NCBI GenBank assembly: GCA_030435675.1
Contig: CM059622.1
Coordinates: 6,820,001 to 6,884,000 of the forward strand
From: Steinernema hermaphroditum
Lineage: Eukaryota > Nematoda > Chromadorea > Rhabditida > Steinernematidae
Direction of reading: 5' to 3'
Length of the DNA stretch: 64,000 nt
Shown: in pieces, positions 13,363 through 25,200 of the stretch
How positions within the stretch are numbered: position 1 is the stretch's first letter
Layout of the letters: every line of letters starts with the position of its first letter
Program-made: the position numbers and the translations under genes
Notes under the pieces: model-generated
Told to the model about the DNA's origin: nothing
The model's database searches: none
What the model saw: the letters and a program-made list of their open reading frames with translations, nothing else

Positions 13363-16207
13363 ATGAGCGGCTATAGAGAAAGGTATCTACGGAGCAGAAG
13401 CGTCCCGAGGCGCTTCGAGGACGACCTCTGGGGACTGGATATCGGAGGAAGGGACGATTTCGGTATTCCTATTCGAAGGGGTACGATCCAAGGCTCCTAT
13501 CCTGTCCTTATAGATAGCTTTCAGCGCAGCCTTTGAGAATCTCCAAGGTGGACATCCTCTCCGCTCAAAATGCGGCCACTAATCGGACTCGCATGTACGG
13601 ATTGACCCAGAGACATCCCTACACGTTGGTCATCCGTCGAGGAGTGTCCTTTGTGATCAGAGTAGGATTCAACCGATCGTTTAACGTCGACCAACAAGAA
13701 CTGGGAATCGTGCTGGAGACAGGTTCCTAGAAAGAGTCGAAACCCGGTCATCCACGGCCACTTTAGGACAGCGCCCTCGTCTCGAACGCAGAACCAAGAT
13801 TCTGCTCTCCGTCGATAAGTGTTCCTCCGACCTCGCAGCTGACTCGTGGGGCGCATGTGTCTCTGAATCCTACGGTTCTCAGGTCGACATAAAGATCCAA
13901 ACGGACGTCCACGCGATCATCGGCGTCTGGGGATTCCAAATCGTCGCACTAAAGGAGGGCTCCATCAAGGAAGAACTCTACCAACACGACAAGCACATCT
14001 ACATGTTGTTCAACCCGTTCCACAAAGGTGAGCCCTTTTTCGAACGGAAAAGTCACATGCCAATGTCAGACGACCCAGTGTACATGGAGGACAATCATGC
14101 CCTGCAGGCCTATCTCCTGGAGGAAACAGGAGAACTCTACTTGGGATCTAAGTCGTCTCAAATAAGCAAGAGACCGTGGAACTTTGGACAGTTCCAGGAC
14201 GAGTGCCTCCACGCGACGATGGTAGCTTTGAACTCCTACTGGGAGGAGATGGGAACGAAAGAGGAAGACCGATCTGACCCCATAAAGGTGTCGCGTTGCA
14301 TGACAAATCTTGTAGGTTCGGATCTACGCTAGCCAATTACAGTTGCAGTTCAGATCCGTTTGTATGTATTGCGTGGGAGATGGGAGGAACCTTACAACGA
14401 TGGAGCGCCCCCATGGACTTGGAATGGTTCAGTCCGCATCCTGAAGCAGTTCCTGAAGACAAGAAAGATCGTTCGGTACGGTCAGTGTTGGGTCTTCGGA
14501 GGGCTGCTGGCTACAAGTAGGTTAGGTGCCGAAGACGATAATAAAGGCGCATTTAGTGCTTCGATCCTTGGGGATCCCGAGCCGCGTCATCACGAACTAC
14601 TGCTCAGCCCACGACTCCAATCGGGATTGCGTTCTAGACCTGAGCTACCACAGAGAAGGACAGCAGGACAGTCGGCTGCGCTCAGAGTCAGAAACGGTAC
14701 GGTGAGATCTCCGATCTTAGAGAAAAGCCATTGCAGCTCTGGACCTTTCACGTTTGGAACGAGGCCTGGATGAGACGAGCCGACCTCCAGCAGCAGTACG
14801 GTAGCCGCTACGACGGGTGGCAAGTTCTCGATTCCACCCCGCAGCACGTCAGTGAAGACAGTCCTCAAGTGGAAACGTACGAATGTGGTCCGATGCCACT
14901 GGCGGCTCTTCGAGAGAGCAATCTGACCGTTCCCTATGATGGCCCCTTCATCTACGCCGAATTCAACGCCGATCTGCGGCGATGGTACTACCGTCGAGGT
15001 CGCTACGGAAAACTCGAACTCGAAAGTGTGGAGACCTATCCGAACGAGTAGGTCCCGGTCCCACTCGTAACCATGAGAAGAACATTCAGAATCGGCACAC
15101 TTCTTCTCACCTCCGGCGTCCATGGAGAAATACTCGACGTCACCGAGAACTACAAGCCTTCGGAGTCGGACAAGGAGAAGGAACGCGAAGGCTTCAACAA
15201 AGCCCTCAGGTCGCTGAACTACAAGACCGCCGGCCTGAGCTTCAGAAGTCAGGATGCAGGCCGAACTCGAACTCGGAGGTCGGTGGCTCCTGGAACGACC
15301 GCATTTGCGGCTTCTATGGTCAGTCCGACTGAAACATTTGGAGAAATAGATGGCGCCTTTAAAGGAGACGTCGACTTTGAGATGACCGACCTGAAGGAGG
15401 TAGGCGTGGGGATGCGGATGGCGAAGTCTTCGGTCTTTAGATCAGCATTGGGGACGACATTCACTGGACACTTGTCCTCCGGAACAACAGCGACGCAAGA
15501 AGGTCCGTCAAGGTCAACGCGCAAGCACACGTGATCAACTTTATGGGGAAGGAAGTGAGCCAGTTGTATGGAAACCATGCCTTCGCAACAGTCCCGCCAC
15601 GAGGAAGTGAGTTTCCCTGCTTTGGCCGAGGTCGACTATCTTTTCAGCACACAAATTGCACTTGAACATTCCCTCCGATTCCTTCGAGACCCATCTTGGC
15701 AAGGAGTGGTACATGAGCGTAGGCATGTTCGCCGTCGTCCAGGAGACGAAGCAGCTCTTCCACGGCACCGACAAGTTCAACGTGAAAAAGCCGAAGTTCA
15801 CCATTGAGATCGTACGTCTCTGAGACTGACTGTTTGATAGAGGACTCTGGTTTAGCCGGACAGAGTGCAAGCTGGCACAGTATGCGAAGTGCTCATTCGC
15901 GTCAGGAATCCCTACAAGGAACGCGAGTTGACCAACTGCGAACTCGACCTCGAAGGAAACGGGCTCTCCACAAACTATGCGGTTCCCATAACCAGGTTCT
16001 ACCAGCGTTCTAGTACCGTAGGAGAGTCTTATTTTCAGAACGATCGGGCCCGGGGAGGAGGTCGTGCTCAGAACCGACTTCAAAGCCATCTGTGTCGGCG
16101 CCACCACCCTGATCGTGAGCTTTTCTGCCGACGAGTTGCAGAATCTCACAGCGACGAAGAAGATTGAAGTCGTTGGACACGACGGCGCATTCTCGGACCG
16201 TTTCTGA
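13363..16207 (+). CDS. protein-glutamine gamma-glutamyltransferase (transglutaminase)
   Basis: Calcium-dependent crosslinking enzyme that joins Gln and Lys side chains; in arthropods it clots haemolymph and in vertebrates it seals skin and clots. Twelve exons (13363-13480, 13525-13722, 13767-14027, 14070-14311, 14354-14516, 14557-14696, 14737-15047, 15090-15399, 15441-15606, 15648-15811, 15856-15995, 16039-16207) give 793 aa with every phase consistent and no internal stop. Order: Arg-rich N-terminal extension; beta-sandwich (YTLVIRRG...FNRSF); core with active-site YGQCWVF (C318), FHVWNEAWM (H379) and WQVLDSTPQ (D406); then two C-terminal beta-barrels (WTLVLRNNS; IGPGEEVVLRTDF). SRVITNYCSAHDSNRDCVLD matches the family's calcium-region strand. 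There is no signal peptide. Introns are 37-60 bp like the neighbours', so it is a resident gene and not contamination. Canonical transglutaminases are, to my knowledge, absent from C. elegans. Confidence 0.93.
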
Positions 16208-17323
16208 GTTCTACAATGTGTTTCTTGTGATATGTTTGTGCAGCTGCGTCTACCGTAGCCTTCTTCTATTGGATGGTGACCACTATATAAATGCACGCTT
16301 CTGACAAACATTTGTTTGAGTGACGGAAAACGACGCCACCCACTGTTCTGACTGTTTGTACCAAAGGAACTGCGGAACATTGCTCAAAAATACCGTATTT
16401 TCTCGAGAGTCCAACCCACAGCCTAACATATAACCTACTCCTAGTGAATGTTTTCTGTATACTTTCGTCGCGTTTTTGTACTTAGATCGTAACGTCCTAA
16501 TCTGCAGTAGAGGATCTCATCCAAGAAGGACTTCTCCTCAGCTTCATCCTTCCTCTATCAAGTATCTCCGATGCCTCGGACCACCTTGGAGCCCTAATGC
16601 CGAAGTGATCATAATGAAGCTCTAGGTTCTTGTTTCTTCGAATTTTCCGGTGTCGAGCAAGGTGCAATGCCTTTGATTCTTGAAATAAAGTCGTGTAAGT
16701 CGAAAACAACGAAAATTCTGTAATTTTTAGGCACAACCCCCCGATCAAAAAACAAAACATTTATGTTTTTCATCAGTATATCGATCACAAAATGGAAGGC
16801 TGGCAAGATATTGAGTAGTCTAATCTGTAGATTAACCGTCTTTGAAGCGTATAAAAATTACAAAAGCAACCTATTGCATCACGCTCATCCCTAAACCCGC
16901 TAGTCACACATGCGATTTAACATCCTCGGGTGCAAGTTCTCCCACTTTAGAAAATGTGTCAACGACCGCCGATGCGTTAATTGGCGCCTTAAAAGGCGAA
17001 ACCGGCCCACGATGGCCGTCGATTCGGGCAACGGAGTCATGGGAAGTTAGCCGATCACCCGAGATCGATCATTTTCTGTTTCTCTTCTCTTTGTTGACTT
17101 CGCCGTCTCGCACTCTCAGCAAGACCATCGTCCACAGACCTCTTATCTCCGCTCTTCCCAATCGGTAACACTTCGTGTTTTCGTCTACCTCCCGAGTGCT
17201 TCTCCGTGTCAGTTGCTCGCCTCGGATGACCCTGGGCGGTCGCCGCGGCCCCGCCACCTCATCGGCGCCCATTTAAGCCCTCATCTCGGCGATAAGTGAT
17301 CAGTCGACCCTTTTCAGGCAAAG
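16208..17323. other. intergenic region and cathepsin Z promoter
   Basis: No gene supported in 1.1 kb. A GATA-like site (gcgataagtg, about 17289) lies roughly 30 bp before the cathepsin Z start. A ttttcag acceptor is followed by seven bases and then the ATG, as expected for a spliced leader or a short 5' exon. Confidence 0.5.
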
Positions 17324-18414
17324 ATGACCACTCGTCTCCTGGTGGCCCTGGCCCTCCTGGCCGTCGCCGTCCTCGGCTTCCGCTCCGACCTCGAGAACCG
17401 CAACGGCTACAACCTCGGCGGTTGCTACCGTAAGACTGGCAAAGTCTACTCTCACCGGTAAGCCCCTTCCCGAAGAGCCCCCTCTAGACTCCTTCCTTGC
17501 AGCACCTACCCGCGCGCCTACGAGGAAAACGACAACTTCGAGGAGGAGCTGCCCCTCCACTGGGACTGGCGCAACGTCAACGGAGTGAACTACGCTTCGG
17601 CCGACCGTAACCAGCACATTCCCCAATGTAAGCGTTTTTCTCTGTAAAGATCACCCGACGGCGACCTGCTGAGCGACAGCTGATGGCCCTGATAAGAAGC
17701 AAAAACACGCTAATCACTTCAGATTGTGGCTCCTGCTGGGCGTTCGGCTCGACTTCCGCCCTCGCCGACCGCATCAACATCAAGAGGAAGAACGCGTGGC
17801 CCACCGCCCTCCTCTCCGTCCAGGAGGTCATCGACTGCGCCGGCGCCGGAAGCTGCGAGGGAGGCGAGCCCGGAGCCGTCTACGAGTACGCGAAGAACAA
17901 GGGCATTCCTCACGAGACCTGCAACAACTATCAGGCCCGCGATGGAAGTAAGCAGCCTGATCTGAGATCTGAGTCCAATCGGGTCTTTTAAGAGTGCACC
18001 GACTACAACCAGTGCGGTTCGTGCTGGCCCGGAGACTGCTTCTCCATCAAGAACTACACGCTCTACAAGGTGAAGAACTACGGGGAAGTGCGCGGGCTGG
18101 CCAAGATGAAGGCTGAGATCTACCACCACGGCCCGATCGCCTGCGGAATCGCCGCCACCAAGAAGTTCGAGGACTACTACGGCGGCATTTACAAGGAGGA
18201 GACCGATGAGGAGATCGACCACATCATCTCGCTCCACGGCTGGGGAGTCGACCACGACTCCGGAGTGCCCTACTGGATCGGACGCAACAGCTGGGGAACG
18301 CCCTGGGGCGAGGCCGGCTGGTTCCGCATCGTCACCAGCGAGTATAAGAACGCCGGATCACGGTTCAACCTCAAGGTCGAGGAGGACTGCGTGTGGGCCG
18401 ACCCCGACGTCTAA
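17324..18414 (+). CDS. cpz-1: cathepsin Z (cathepsin X) cysteine carboxypeptidase
   Basis: Papain-family lysosomal or secreted enzyme that removes single residues from protein C termini; in nematodes it acts in moulting and cuticle remodelling. Four exons (17324-17457, 17503-17627, 17723-17947, 17993-18414) give 301 aa. A signal peptide of about 18 residues ([14 protein letters not shown]) precedes a short propeptide. The mature enzyme carries the family-specific HIPQY mini-loop directly before CGSCWAF (catalytic C91), then HIISLHGWG (His) and GRNSWG (Asn). Length and the short propeptide match cathepsin Z, and similarity to C. elegans CPZ-1 is very high throughout. AATAAA lies at 18480-18485. 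A GATA-like motif sits close upstream, consistent with gut or hypodermal expression (inference). Confidence 0.97.
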
Positions 18415-19476
18415 GTTCCCTTGAGCTCCAAAGACGCATTCTGCGCCTTCTGTACAGTGTATTTGTGTCGCCTTTCCACAATAAACAACCAATGTCCAAA
18501 CAGATCGTATCTTGAATGTACTCTGTGGTTCTGATAAGACGGCACCGTCTGCGTCTAGTCTTCCAGTCCATCCGTCTCACAGACCAACGTTTGTAGAATA
18601 TCCACAGAGACTCTATATCATTAAACTGGTTCATTAAGTGTCCAATTTTCAAGCGCCCCCTCGTTCTAGTCCCTCCCTATCAGACCATCGGCCATAGAAT
18701 ATGTTGTCGTCAGAAACGTTGCTGCACTGTGGAGGCGTGTGCGAACTTTCCCAGCCGTTACTTGAGAATAACTTCTTGTACTTTCTCGACATGATGTGCA
18801 GAGTTTTTACCGTATTTTGAGAGACGGGCGCCACTTTTATGTCCATATTTGAGTGCACAGACTCAGTCATATTTCAAGACTCCGTGGGAACGGAGTTGTT
18901 TTGATCCTTCTACTTTTTGGTGGGTACGGTAGGCACGACCACGATGACCATATGGCCCTTTTTTCAAAAGCATCTTTGATCTCGAAGTTGAGGGGTCTAC
19001 TTCTCTCAACGTGTAGAATAGCTCCGATTTTCGGCGCCTTTCCAAGTCCCCGATTTTTGACGCTTTTTGTGTTCTCCGCCGCTCGCAACCTTGACATCCT
19101 CGAACAATTCTCTGTCGCCAGGAACCAGTTCCGCGTAATGAATGTGATGTTAATTGAAGCGGACAATTGAATTAAGATTTTTACACGCATCTTATCATGT
19201 ATCATCGCATTTCTCAAATCAGTAATAACAAATCAATAGATCCCGTTGTAGAAGGTCAACCATAAAAAGAAAGGGAAGGCGAGGGACGTGGAGATGACCA
19301 CGAGAACGAAGAGATAACGATCGGAGGAGGAGGAGCACAAAGCTGAGTAGCAGGGGAAGCACGCGTGGTGGGCAATCACGAGGCAGCGACACAACAAGGG
19401 GAAGAGAAGAAGTACCATAGATTTGTAACAGAAGGCATTTCACGGGTCGGAGTGGAGTGAGGAGTGAGTGGAGTGC
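18415..19476. other. convergent intergenic region
   Basis: Lies between the 3' ends of cathepsin Z and the minus-strand ZNF608/609-like gene. No gene is supported. It holds the cathepsin Z poly(A) signal at 18480 and otherwise unremarkable sequence. Confidence 0.5.
18480..18485 (+). terminator. poly(A) signal AATAAA of cathepsin Z
   Basis: Exact AATAAA 66 bp after the stop codon, on the coding strand. Confidence 0.7.
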
Positions 19477-22282
19477 TTAGGACGGCTTGAACTGCTGCGC
19501 GAACATGGCTAAAGAAGGCACAGCCTATCACGGCGCGTCTAGAGTCGCTTACCAGCGGCGGGGTGGGCACCGGGAGCGCCAGCATTTGAATGCAACTGCT
19601 GCTGATCCGGCATCATCTACAAAGAGAGATTAGCGGGGGAGCTGTGAGAGGAACGCACCATGGGTATCATGGGCCGCATCGGACTCCCCATGCCCGGCAT
19701 CATGTGGGGAGCCATCTGCATTTGCATCATCGCCATCGCGTACTGCTGCATGAGTTGCTGCTGGTGCTGCTGCTGTTGGTAGGCTACGGCGGCCGCTGAG
19801 GCGGAGGTGGGAGGCAGCATCATGCCGGGGGCGCCGGCACCGAAGTTGGGGAAGGAGGCCTGCATGTGGACTCCGGAGGACGTGCTTGGTTTCATGAAGC
19901 TGCTCTGATTCTGGGCGGAGGAGGAGGGGAACGCGGCGGCGGGTTTGGCGGCGGAGGTCGACGGCGACGCCGTCTTCTCGTCGTCCTTCTGAAAAGGGGC
20001 TACTTGACGTCGACGACTCTCCGGGTACCTTCAGTCGGCCGAGCTCGTGGATCTTGTGGTGGGGCTTCGGAGTCACCGCATCAGGTCTCGACGACGACGA
20101 CGACGGCTGGATGTCCTTCGGGGTCAGACGTGCGCCGGGGACGTTCGCCATAAAGGGGTTGAAGAAGTGAGCCCCTGGGAAGCCTGGCACAGTGGGTGGC
20201 ACCGTAGGCAGCTTTGGAGTCGTGGAGAGGGCAGGGGATGGCTGCGGTTTCGGGACGGTCGACGCGCTCGGAGCGACGGGATTCGACGGTTTCGGCGTGA
20301 CCGGAGGCTCTGCGGTCTTGATGACCTGCGGATTCTGGGACAGAATCGTGCCGAAGGGGCTCGACGACACGGTGGGAGATGTTTTCCTAAGGAGGAAATA
20401 AATGAGGATTACGATGGGGGGAACTCACTGAGAGAGTGCAGCCGGTCTCTGTGGAGTGGCGCTGGTCGACGCCTCGGCCTTCAGGTCGTTCTCCAGCTTC
20501 ACCTTCTCCTCCCTCTTCGCATCCTCTGCCGCCCTATGGACGCACTTCTCGCACGGCTTCTCAGGCTCCGGATCTGTCTCCATCGAGGCCTCTTTCGTCT
20601 CGGGCTGCGGCTCCTCGTCCGTCGCCGTGCCTACCGTATTCATGGACCCGTTTCCGCTTCTCAGCGAAGTTTGGCAGGCTATAGACTCGAACAGAGGCTT
20701 CTTCCTCGGTCCGTGGGCGGAGGCGGTGTGCAGGTGCAGGGCGTCGCAGCTCTCGTACCGATGCTGACAGCTCGGATAGAGACATCTCTTCAGGCTCTGG
20801 TCTTCGCGCTCGACGAGTTCCGTCGCAGAGGCCGAAGGCGTCTCCCACGTCACCGGGGAGTTCATCCTCGTCGTGTTCACGCTGGCCGAGTCTTCGTCCT
20901 CTCCGGCGACACAACTCGAAGTGGGTCGGTCGCTGACGCCGGCGGAACGTTCCCTGTTGCCTCGGCCGAAGTTGAGCTTCACGGCGTGGGAGACGGCCGT
21001 CCTCTTGGACCCTGGCCGCTGCTTTGAGGGCGTGCTGGCGGTGCTTCGGATGTCGGCGGCGCTCCCGCCGTTGGAGAGGGAGTAGTCGCCGTTGGGATCG
21101 CAGAGATTTGCCCTAAAATGATGATAAATCAAATGTGGTCATGTAGAAGAAACGACATCGAAAGATGATTTACAACGGCGCCGTTTTATTCCCACAAAAA
21201 GTTGTTTTATATCTGTTAGGCCTGAAGTGCACGCCAAAATAGAACGTGATTTATAGGTGCACGTGGTTTTTCCCACTGGAACAGGCTCTAGCTATGGTCA
21301 CGTCAGAGTACGTTTCTATAAGACCCGAGAAACAGAACTCTTCCTTATTGCACATATAAATTAAATCCATTTAGACAGGTGCTGCTCTGTTTATTAGGCA
21401 TTAACTGCCCTGTTGCACTTTGTATCTGCAGCTACTTGGCCCGATTAGATAATAAGTGCATCTCTAATTCGAGCTCCTTCTTTAGTCGGAGGAATGAGAT
21501 TTCCCCGTAAATCATCTGCATAGTAACTGTCGTCTGGACGTAAATTTTGAAAAGCGCATAAAACGGGCGGGAAGGTGTCTCCAAGGAGAACGCATTTGGA
21601 CGTCCGAATAGATCGATTACCGTTTGGAGCCGTTGTGTGTGGGCACCATGAGCGGGGGCTCTCCATCCGTGAGCACTCCGTAGAGGCTCTTTCCCTTCAG
21701 TTTCGTCATGATGTAGTAGGTGTTGGGCCCTGTCCGGCAGACGATGGTGAAGTTGAGGGCGATGCTCATGCCCTCCTTGAGGTCGATGAGCGACTCGTCG
21801 CTCTGGCATGAACGGGTGTTCACACACGTCTCCTGGTCCTGCAAAGGAGAGGTTTCAACTAGAAGAGGGTGGTGGACTCACTCTGGTCTGCTTCTTCCTG
21901 CGCATGGCACAGTCCCTGCAGTTCTCGTTGGGAGAAGCGGCGCTGCTTTCGCTCGTCGTCGACGCCTCCTCGCAGGGCGACAGGTTCCGCTTCCGCTTCC
22001 TTGGCTTCAGCGGCTCTGTCCCGTTTTCGCTGTTCTCGTCGTTCTTTCTCTTTGCCGACGGAGACGTCGTGAACTCCGGAGGACATTTGCTGAATTCCCT
22101 CGATTACAAAAGGAAGAAAAGGTCTTCGGCTACTTCTTCTCGGGAGTCCTTTGCTCGGCGATGTCGCCGTCGTCGACGTGGTTCGCCTTCGGCGGCGAGA
22201 CGGCGTTCCCGTTGGTGAGCACCTTCTTCTCCTTCTCGACTACGGTGGATTCGCCGGCGGTGCCCGGCTGCTCCGTCTCCAT
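19477..22282 (-). CDS. ZNF608/ZNF609 (scribbler)-like nuclear protein
   Basis: Eight exons (22134-22282, 21882-22089, 21621-21838, 20429-21112, 20029-20386, 19659-19988, 19553-19616, 19477-19508) give 680 aa with all phases consistent. The N-terminal part is acidic, with a basic PRKRKR nuclear-signal-like stretch. A beta-rich module follows (about residues 120-190: LKEGMSIALNFTIV ... LKGKSLYGVLTDGE), resembling the conserved N-terminal domain of ZNF608/609, where a bound ligand-like strand pair ends in YVGTLLD. One C2H2 finger lies near residues 302-325 (CLYPSCQHRY...HLHTASAH, C-x4-C-x12-H-x4-H). The rest is Pro/Ser-rich, then a Gln/Met-rich tract (QQQQHQQQLMQQ, repeated MQMQM), as in transcription cofactors. 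Vertebrate and fly relatives bind the cohesin loader or act as corepressors. An acceptor 12 bases before the ATG implies an upstream 5' exon. Assignment rests on the order beta-module, lone finger, low-complexity tail. Confidence 0.65.
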
Positions 22283-25200
22283 CTCTGCTCCGGCTGCAAA
22301 TGCGTGGTTACTAAGTGCTCGAACGAAATCAAAGGCGCTTTCGCGGAAATGACTAATTGGGAAAGGTGGCCGTGATTCAGGCGCCGAATTACGCATCGAG
22401 AAGGACCGTCGAGCAGAGAACCCGGGGTAAACAAGAACAGCTACTTTCTGTGAGAACGTTCGAAGAAATGCCTCGAGACCTTTACGAGAACAAATCTGAA
22501 TTCTCCGGTGCCGTAAAGTACACCTTGAGAAGGGACAGATTTGTGATAATTATCGCAAAAAAGTGGGATTCGAACGTCACAGCCGAGACGCCTTTTTCCG
22601 AGAGTCCTTCTGCTGCAAGCTAGGTGCAAGTAATCGGCGCCCTCCAGGTGCTCCCGGAGAGTCGCATGGGGACAACGTAAATTAAATTACGGCGTTGGCT
22701 TTCAAGGGTGGACGATCTGAAATTGGATCTCTCACGCGATACTACATTTTTCATCAAAACACCAAAAACAACACTTAGCAGGAGAATCTGAACGACGTCC
22801 GCCCGAAATTGTTCCGGAAATAGTCCCTTTGGCGCTTCTAATTGCATTAGAAGGAACAGTGGACAATGGGCTAATTGGAACACAAATGAGTCAGGCAATC
22901 CTGAGTAACTCAATTATCCAATTTGGAGCGCTTATAGCTCTCCTAGAGGAACAAAAATGTTAGTCTTAGTGAGGTTCTCTGTGCAGTGTTGAAATAGGAT
23001 CTGGAAGGAAAACATGAGCTGCGATTCGAGGCAAAAACACGGAAACGTTTCTAAAGAAAGAAAGAAAGAAGCCGCACAGAATCGTAGCTTTTGCGTACTC
23101 TGACGTTCCGGGGCGGATCATCCCGTTTGCCTATAAATTATCTCAAAAGCTGTGATTATCCCTGGAGATATGGGAATTTGCTAAGGCCGCCATTATCCTG
23201 ACAATCCGAGAGTTTTGCGAGGGAACAGTCCGAAGGAATTATGCAGGGGATAATCTGAATACAAACACTTTCATCGATTAGTCAGTCAGAGTGCGTCACC
23301 AAAGCTATTCAGGCCCGTGGAGGTGAATGGAAGGCTCGGCTTGAAGCCAAATCGGCCGTTCTAATTAGCGTGCGGAAGAGACTAAGAGCATCGTTTCCAC
23401 TTTGTGAACTTCCAGCTTCTATCGATTCGGCCTAACAAGCCATGCTCGGCGAAGCGGGGTAATTTGTTTGTAATCTTTAAAGCGCCATCGATGAAAACAC
23501 CTGCTAATTATTGATGTCACTATCGATCAGAAATGTGCACACTTGAACCCGGACTCCCTGCCCGCCCCGTCAGCGCTTGAAATATCGCCGTTTTTTTCTA
23601 GCAGCCGGCGTCATAAAATATTAATTCACAATTTGAATAAACAATTTGCCGCTGCTCGGGAAGTCGTTATGTTTTAGAAGTGCTCAGGTGAACGACGCCA
23701 TCGGAATCGGCGACGAATTCGATTAGAATCCAATCAATCAGCACCCACCTCCACTGTTCTCCAGGCGGTCGTCGATTACAAGCCGATCTTCATCGTCGTC
23801 GTATGTATCGGCCATAACCCTGAAACGGAGAGGATTCTGGAGGGAAAGAAGCCCGCGCTCGCGGAGGTCAGCAGACCGAAGGGCGGAAAGGTCGGAACAA
23901 CGGCGAGAGGTGCAAAATTCGCGCCTGAAAAAGGGGCAAAATGCGAATTGTCACACATTAACGCGAAGTGTCACTCACTTCACCCTCCCCATCACTTTCC
24001 GACATCTCCGGAGAAGACAAATGTCATCGCGGAATTCGCCGAAAGCCGTCCGAACAGTCGGTTCCCGCTTATCAGCGCCCTTAGCACGCGCCCTCCTAGC
24101 CACTTTTTTTTGCACAATTCCCGCGCGCTAAGAAGGATTAGATGCGACAGATTCGGCGTTGCGTGGAATTTAATCAAATTTGAGTCATTTGAATATACAT
24201 ATGATGATTATCAGTCGCTCCGTCGGTCGGCCGATCGGAGTTCGGACGCCTCGAGCGGCGAGGGCGCGCGACGATGTCACAGGGGTGCACGTCACACGCG
24301 TCGCGAGACGGCGGCGGCGGCGACGGAGGGGAGGGACGGGACCGAAGCCAGCCAGCCAGAGAGCGATCGGTGGCGGCGACGGGCAATCGACGACGCGATT
24401 GTCGCGCCGGGAGCCCGGCTGTTTTCGAACGATCCGCTGATTGGTCAGGGGAGACGTTTTTTGGGAGCTTAGAACGTCTTTCCTGCTAATCCTCAATAAT
24501 GCAAAGCCGCTTAGCGGTTAAGCGCATAAGCCGTACTTGTTGGTGTTGGTTATGCCCTTGAGAAATGTTTCTAAGGGGATGCAAAAAGGGTCAGTGGGTG
24601 ATGGGCCAGGTACCTTGGTCAGGATTCCAGGAGAGAGGAAGAGGTGCTTTGAAGAAGGATCCTTCAGAAGAGGGGGGTGAGCGCTCAAAAGCAAAAGGCA
24701 ACATTGATGGAAAAACGTTCGCGCAGATATAAAATGTGAAGTGCAAGCCTACATAAAACTGAAGTGCGGAACCAGAGGATCACGGGGCCTTGTGAAAACA
24801 AGTGCAAAAATATGAATCGTGTTGTCGGAAGAGAAAATAATCATTTCGAAGCGACCACGGATCACGAAAAAGGAGCGAAAAATGAACGATGTTTTTGAAG
24901 CTTACCATATCCAGAAGTTACTGAGTTGGACACTCCTTCTGACTTGCCGTCATTGAAACTATCGGGTATTCAAAGCCCTAGATCTATCTAGCATGGTTCA
25001 ATAAAACCCTCTGATGTCACGCAGATAATCACTTTGAATTTCGAGTTTTACTTGACGAGAAGCAGTACAAACGGCTAAAGAGTTCTTATATAACAATTGA
25101 AAAGTTCGAACAAAAAAGACTTTGTTTTCGACTGACAGAAACTACATCGGTCGTTTTCATGGCGCTTATTCAATTATGCATAGGGCATTATACGCGAGGG

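Noticed and set aside
20047..21027. 326-codon open frame on the plus strand
   Set aside because: It is antisense to the ZNF608/609-like exons, is Arg-rich from complemented Ser/Pro codons, and has no domain.
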